Of a stretch of DNA of 64,000 bases, positions 60,752-64,000 are shown piece by piece. The notes beneath the pieces are model-generated. The model ran no database searches and was not told where the DNA came from. It saw only the letters and a program-made list of their open reading frames with translations. Positions within the stretch are counted from its first letter, which is position 1. Each line of letters begins with the position of its first letter. The stretch spans positions 1 to 64,000 of the forward strand of contig QLIY01000691.1 of assembly GCA_003260075.1 (NCBI GenBank). Reading direction: 5' to 3'. This stretch comes from Phallusia mammillata (taxonomy: Eukaryota > Chordata > Ascidiacea > Phlebobranchia > Ascidiidae). The position numbers and the translations under genes were made by a program.

Positions 60752-60842
60752 ATGTTTAAACTGCTGTTGATGATGTTCGTGATTCGCCTGGTGAGCTCTG
60801 AGTTGAACGGATTCGACCCGATTGTGCCAAAAGATTACAAAG
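60752..60842 (+). CDS. First exon of a secreted or membrane protein (partial)
   Basis: ATG then a hydrophobic signal-peptide-like stretch (MFKLLLMMFVIRLVSS), followed by ELNGFDPIVPKDYK and a donor, GTAGGC. Length and composition fit a cleaved signal peptide, with the mature protein starting near Glu-Leu-Asn. I could not find the next exon before the end of the window; the intron soon enters a hAT MITE (60872) and repeats. I do not recognise the family. Confidence 0.5.
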
Positions 60843-60871
60843 GTAGGCTACATTATTTTATTGGTTGGTTG

Positions 60872-61017
60872 CAGTGGTGGGATTCAGCCGGTTCGCACCG
60901 GTTCTATTGAACCGTCTCACAAACTTTTATGAGATCAGCGAACCGGTTATCATTGCTGGTTACTGTCAATGGAGTTTTTGTAACAGAACCGACTGAAAAA
61001 AAATTGAATCTAACCTA
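60872..61017. mobile_element. hAT-type MITE (cagtggtggg family)
   Basis: Clear left terminus cagtggtgggattcagccgg, internal agcgaaccggtt and aacagaaccgactg, ending near ttgaatct. The right terminal ccaccactg is not preserved. Confidence 0.7.
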
Positions 61018-61019
61018 AA

Positions 61020-64000
61020 ATCCCAGACAGCGCTACAAATCTGCGTAACATTGCACACATAAAACTGGATATTACACTACTGAGCTTGTATTAAACGGTA
61101 GCACAGGCAGTGGCAAGCGTTTGTACAAGACACAGACAACAAAGCATTCTGCCAGCAGACGCCTTTGATGGAAGAGAAAGTTGGAGTGGAAAAAAAGAGA
61201 TAAAGTACAACAATAGATACAGTAACACTAAACAGCAGAAAGTTGGCACACAGCCATAGCAGCTAACAGGTATAAATATCTAAAAATAACAAAATATTAT
61301 AAGTTTAAAACATAAAAAAAACTGATGTCAGTAAAAGCATGCGGTAGTTCAAATAAAATACACGAATTGCTTGTTTTGTAATTCTTTTTTTCTGAAATTT
61401 CGAAATTGTATTTATAAATACTGGATCGCACTGACGTCGGTGCCAAATAATGCATGTGTTTTGAATTTGATCAAGTAAGGTTCGATAGTGATATTTTATT
61501 GCGTATTTGTATTCGATTTCACACAAGTAGCTCAAATGGGCACGTTTAGCAATGATCACTCAAGGTTCTGCGGGTTGATCTTGGTTTGAAAGCCATTGCA
61601 CCGCGTCAAGGTGTCAACCCACGCAATGGGTTTCGTCTAAGGCAGTAGAGAAACCCTCGTTCGGTGCAGAACTACAACCGAAACGAGGAAAACAGACTGG
61701 CGCACGAGAAGCGCAAGCTGAAAACATGGCAATAAAAAGCGATAATGTCAATAAAAAATACAACAACTATATCTACTGCTTAAAATGTTAAGCCATACAA
61801 GGCAAATACAAAGATATATTATCGCATACAAACACAACAACTATAAAGAAACATTTAGCCTATGTTCAAACACATTATACACTAAAATAATCTACATTAT
61901 CTAAAAATCCATACACTACCAGAGTAACAACCATAATTAAGTTTACAAATCAAATCCTACTCAACATTATATCGATGGCGATTTATCGGGTAAATTACAA
62001 AACCTCAAGGAATTACCCCCTTGAAACAGTAAAACGGGAAAGTAAGACAATTAACCCATTATGACGGATCTGTGACGTAATGTGCGCATACGGGAATTCC
62101 CCTACTATGACGCAACATTAAGGATTGGAGGACACGCATACGGGATTTTCCCTGCTACGACGTAACATGTTAGTGGCGGGATCGCGCTCATAGGGATTTT
62201 CCCTGCTATGACGTAACATGTTAGTGGCGGGATCGCGCTCATAGGGATTTCCCCTACTATGACGCAATATTTTACGGGCTGGGGACGCGCAAACGGGAAT
62301 TCCCTACTATGTCGTAATTTGTTGTGTACGATACGAGTTACGTTTGATTTTTGGTGTTTATTTAAATTATTTATTAAAATTGTAATTTTTTAATTCGGAA
62401 CCTTGTTTAAAATCCGCAAAAATAATATAAAGGGCCGTGCACACCCTCGATATTAAATAATGCGGCGAAAAAAAATCAGCAAAAAAATAAGAGATCAAAA
62501 GAATAAAAGAGAAGTGAAATCAAAGAAAATAAAAAAGAACAAAACAAGGTTCCGAGTATTCCTGTAAATTTGATGAAAATTATCACGAGTTATCAGACAT
62601 GATGTTATATTCGGAAAATTATTGGACGGATAAAATAATTCTACATTCAGGACAAAATTATTTCAAGAAGGAAAATTATTATGTGTGGATTTGTCATGGT
62701 AGCAACGACTTTAGATGGCCATGTTAGTGCTGTAATCAGGGACAGGATCTACCAAATAGTGTCAGCTTTTACATTATTCGGTTAGACATATTTAACAATG
62801 CTAATATTATTTTGAAATAGCGTTAACTAGATGGATTAAATGTCCTGTGATTTGAGGCAAATATCTACAAAATTATGTTTAAAACAAGATAGTTTGGCAT
62901 GTTAGTTGTTAGTATTGTAATCAGGGACATAATCTACCAAAAAGCGTCAGCTTTTATATTGTACAGTTACGAGTTCAGTACGAAGTGAATTAGGGCAAAT
63001 TAGTGGGTATAGGGATATAGGCCAAACAGCCATATTATTTAGTTAGGAGTTTAGCATTAAGTGAATGAATTTAATACCGGGTGATTTCAGGCAATTATCG
63101 ACTAAATTCTGTTTAAAACAAGACCCCAGCAACTGTGGTTTATCAACGGTTAAGAAAAATTACGTGGCCTTTGTAAACAGCTATGTGGCAATTTAGTTGA
63201 TATTAGGTCGCATTACAATTAAAACGTTTATTAAAAGGTTTTGTAATTAAACCAAATAAACCGCCATCGTGTTTAAATTAACATTTAACATGAAATTATA
63301 CAAAATCTTAATTAACATAAACAATTACATTTAAATCTTTGATTAATACAAACAACTAAATTAACCCACGCACAAACGTTTCTAAAATAAAAAAGTTTGT
63401 CGTGTATTTATTTGTCGTCCAACATATAGAAGCGGCTTTCGGTTAACGAACGTATTAATATGCAAAATGGCTGATTTATAATGAGTTGTGTGCTAATTAA
63501 TAAAAATACAATGGATAGTTAACATTAGAATATTTGGTTGGACGACCTGGGTGAATCACACGACAGACTTCTAACAAAACTTATCAGGAGGAAAGTTGTT
63601 GTTCGATGGAGAGGTGGAGTTTTTGGTGGGAGGCAGAGAAGGATGTTGGACGTTCCTTAATTAAATGTTATAGTTAAGCTGTGTGGGTAACCATACAAGC
63701 ATATGATACAAATTAATAAAATTGAACTGTCTGACTGCAATATAAAACGTTACCAAGCTTGTATAGACTCATTTATTTAAACAAATATACCTCGTTCCTT
63801 TGATGAAATTGTTGTGTCGCTGGTTGTCGAATTCTGTTGGATCATGGTTGTAAACGCTCTATGGATCCGATCATCGTCGCTTCCTTATCCCGTCGTCTCC
63901 ACTGAGCTGCAGACAAATCAACAATGCAAAAACACATCGTTAAAATCTTTAAAACTGCGTTTTAAGTGCTATTAACTTTACGCATTTGCTAAAAGGTTAC
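61020..64000. repeat. Composite dispersed repeat, right copy, no gene seen
   Basis: From about 62060 this carries the same blocks as the left end of the window in the same order: the 51-bp minisatellite, the A-rich block at 62395-62560 with aatgcggcg, gggtgaatcacacgacagac at 63540-63640, and ggatccgatcatcgtcgc at 63860-63925. No protein domain is visible on either strand. 61020-62050 is AT-rich with no recognisable feature. Confidence 0.55.
62097..62330. repeat. 51-bp minisatellite
   Basis: The words cgtaacatgttagtggcggg and tcgcgctcatagggat recur at a 51-bp spacing (62161, 62212, and a diverged unit at 62263), with older units on both sides. Similar single units (ggcgggggtcgcgc, gggatttcccctgctatgac) stand at 340-410 in the left repeat. 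Confidence 0.75.

Overview
The window reads as nuclear DNA of a compact, AT-rich animal genome. The best fit is a tunicate of the Ciona type. Reasons: short multi-exon genes close together on both strands, small introns, clear one-to-one matches to conserved animal proteins (TBCC, MRG15, CHRAC1, MED11, CSN8), two large sushi-domain (CCP) genes, many small hAT-type elements, and several start codons that sit 18-59 nt after a splice acceptor with no visible upstream exon, as expected in a lineage with spliced-leader trans-splicing. The species call is inference. I re-derived the exon chains by reading both strands and checking splice phase; nearly all close in frame.

Layout. 1-4.6 kb: non-coding, repeat-rich DNA that recurs in the same orientation at 61.6-64 kb. 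4.7-7.15 kb (-): Ras-like GTPase of the RERG/RASL11/RASL12 type. 9.7-14.0 kb (+): SLC22-type organic ion transporter, 11 exons. 14.15-17.86 kb (-): an unrecognised, probably seven-transmembrane protein, tail-to-tail with the transporter. 19.4-21.3 kb (-) TBCC, 21.5-22.4 kb (-) intronless MRG15/MORF4L1, 23.5-25.5 kb (-) CHRAC1. 26.4-29.0 kb (+): short-chain dehydrogenase of the retinol dehydrogenase 11-14 type. 30.0-46.8 kb (-): a 29-exon secreted protein with 27 CCP domains and a C-terminal somatomedin-B domain. 48.4-55.8 kb (-): a second secreted CCP protein with 11 domains. 56.9-58.2 kb (+) MED11 and 58.3-60.1 kb (-) COPS8, tail-to-tail 126 bp apart. 60.75 kb (+): first exon of a secreted or membrane protein whose remaining exons I cannot find. 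No RNA gene, CRISPR array or virus-like gene was recognised.

The most important structural observation concerns the sequence record. About 35 runs of exactly 10 G (11 where a neighbouring base is G) are scattered through the window. Most are flanked by two near-identical copies of the same local sequence. Four longer runs (23, 75, 76 and 91 G) also occur. They behave like gap placeholders between unmerged overlapping or allelic contig ends. They create false poly-Pro/poly-Gly reading frames, duplicate parts of exons, and hide half of a CCP domain in each CCP gene.

Biologically, the two tandem CCP genes are the accessory part of the window. Each has a TATA box and a signal-peptide exon, followed by roughly 180-bp CCP exons that are all symmetric phase 1-1. 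Any domain can therefore be skipped, duplicated or shuffled without breaking frame, and the second gene shows recent duplication of such exons. The rest are mostly housekeeping genes for tubulin folding, chromatin, Mediator and the COP9 signalosome.
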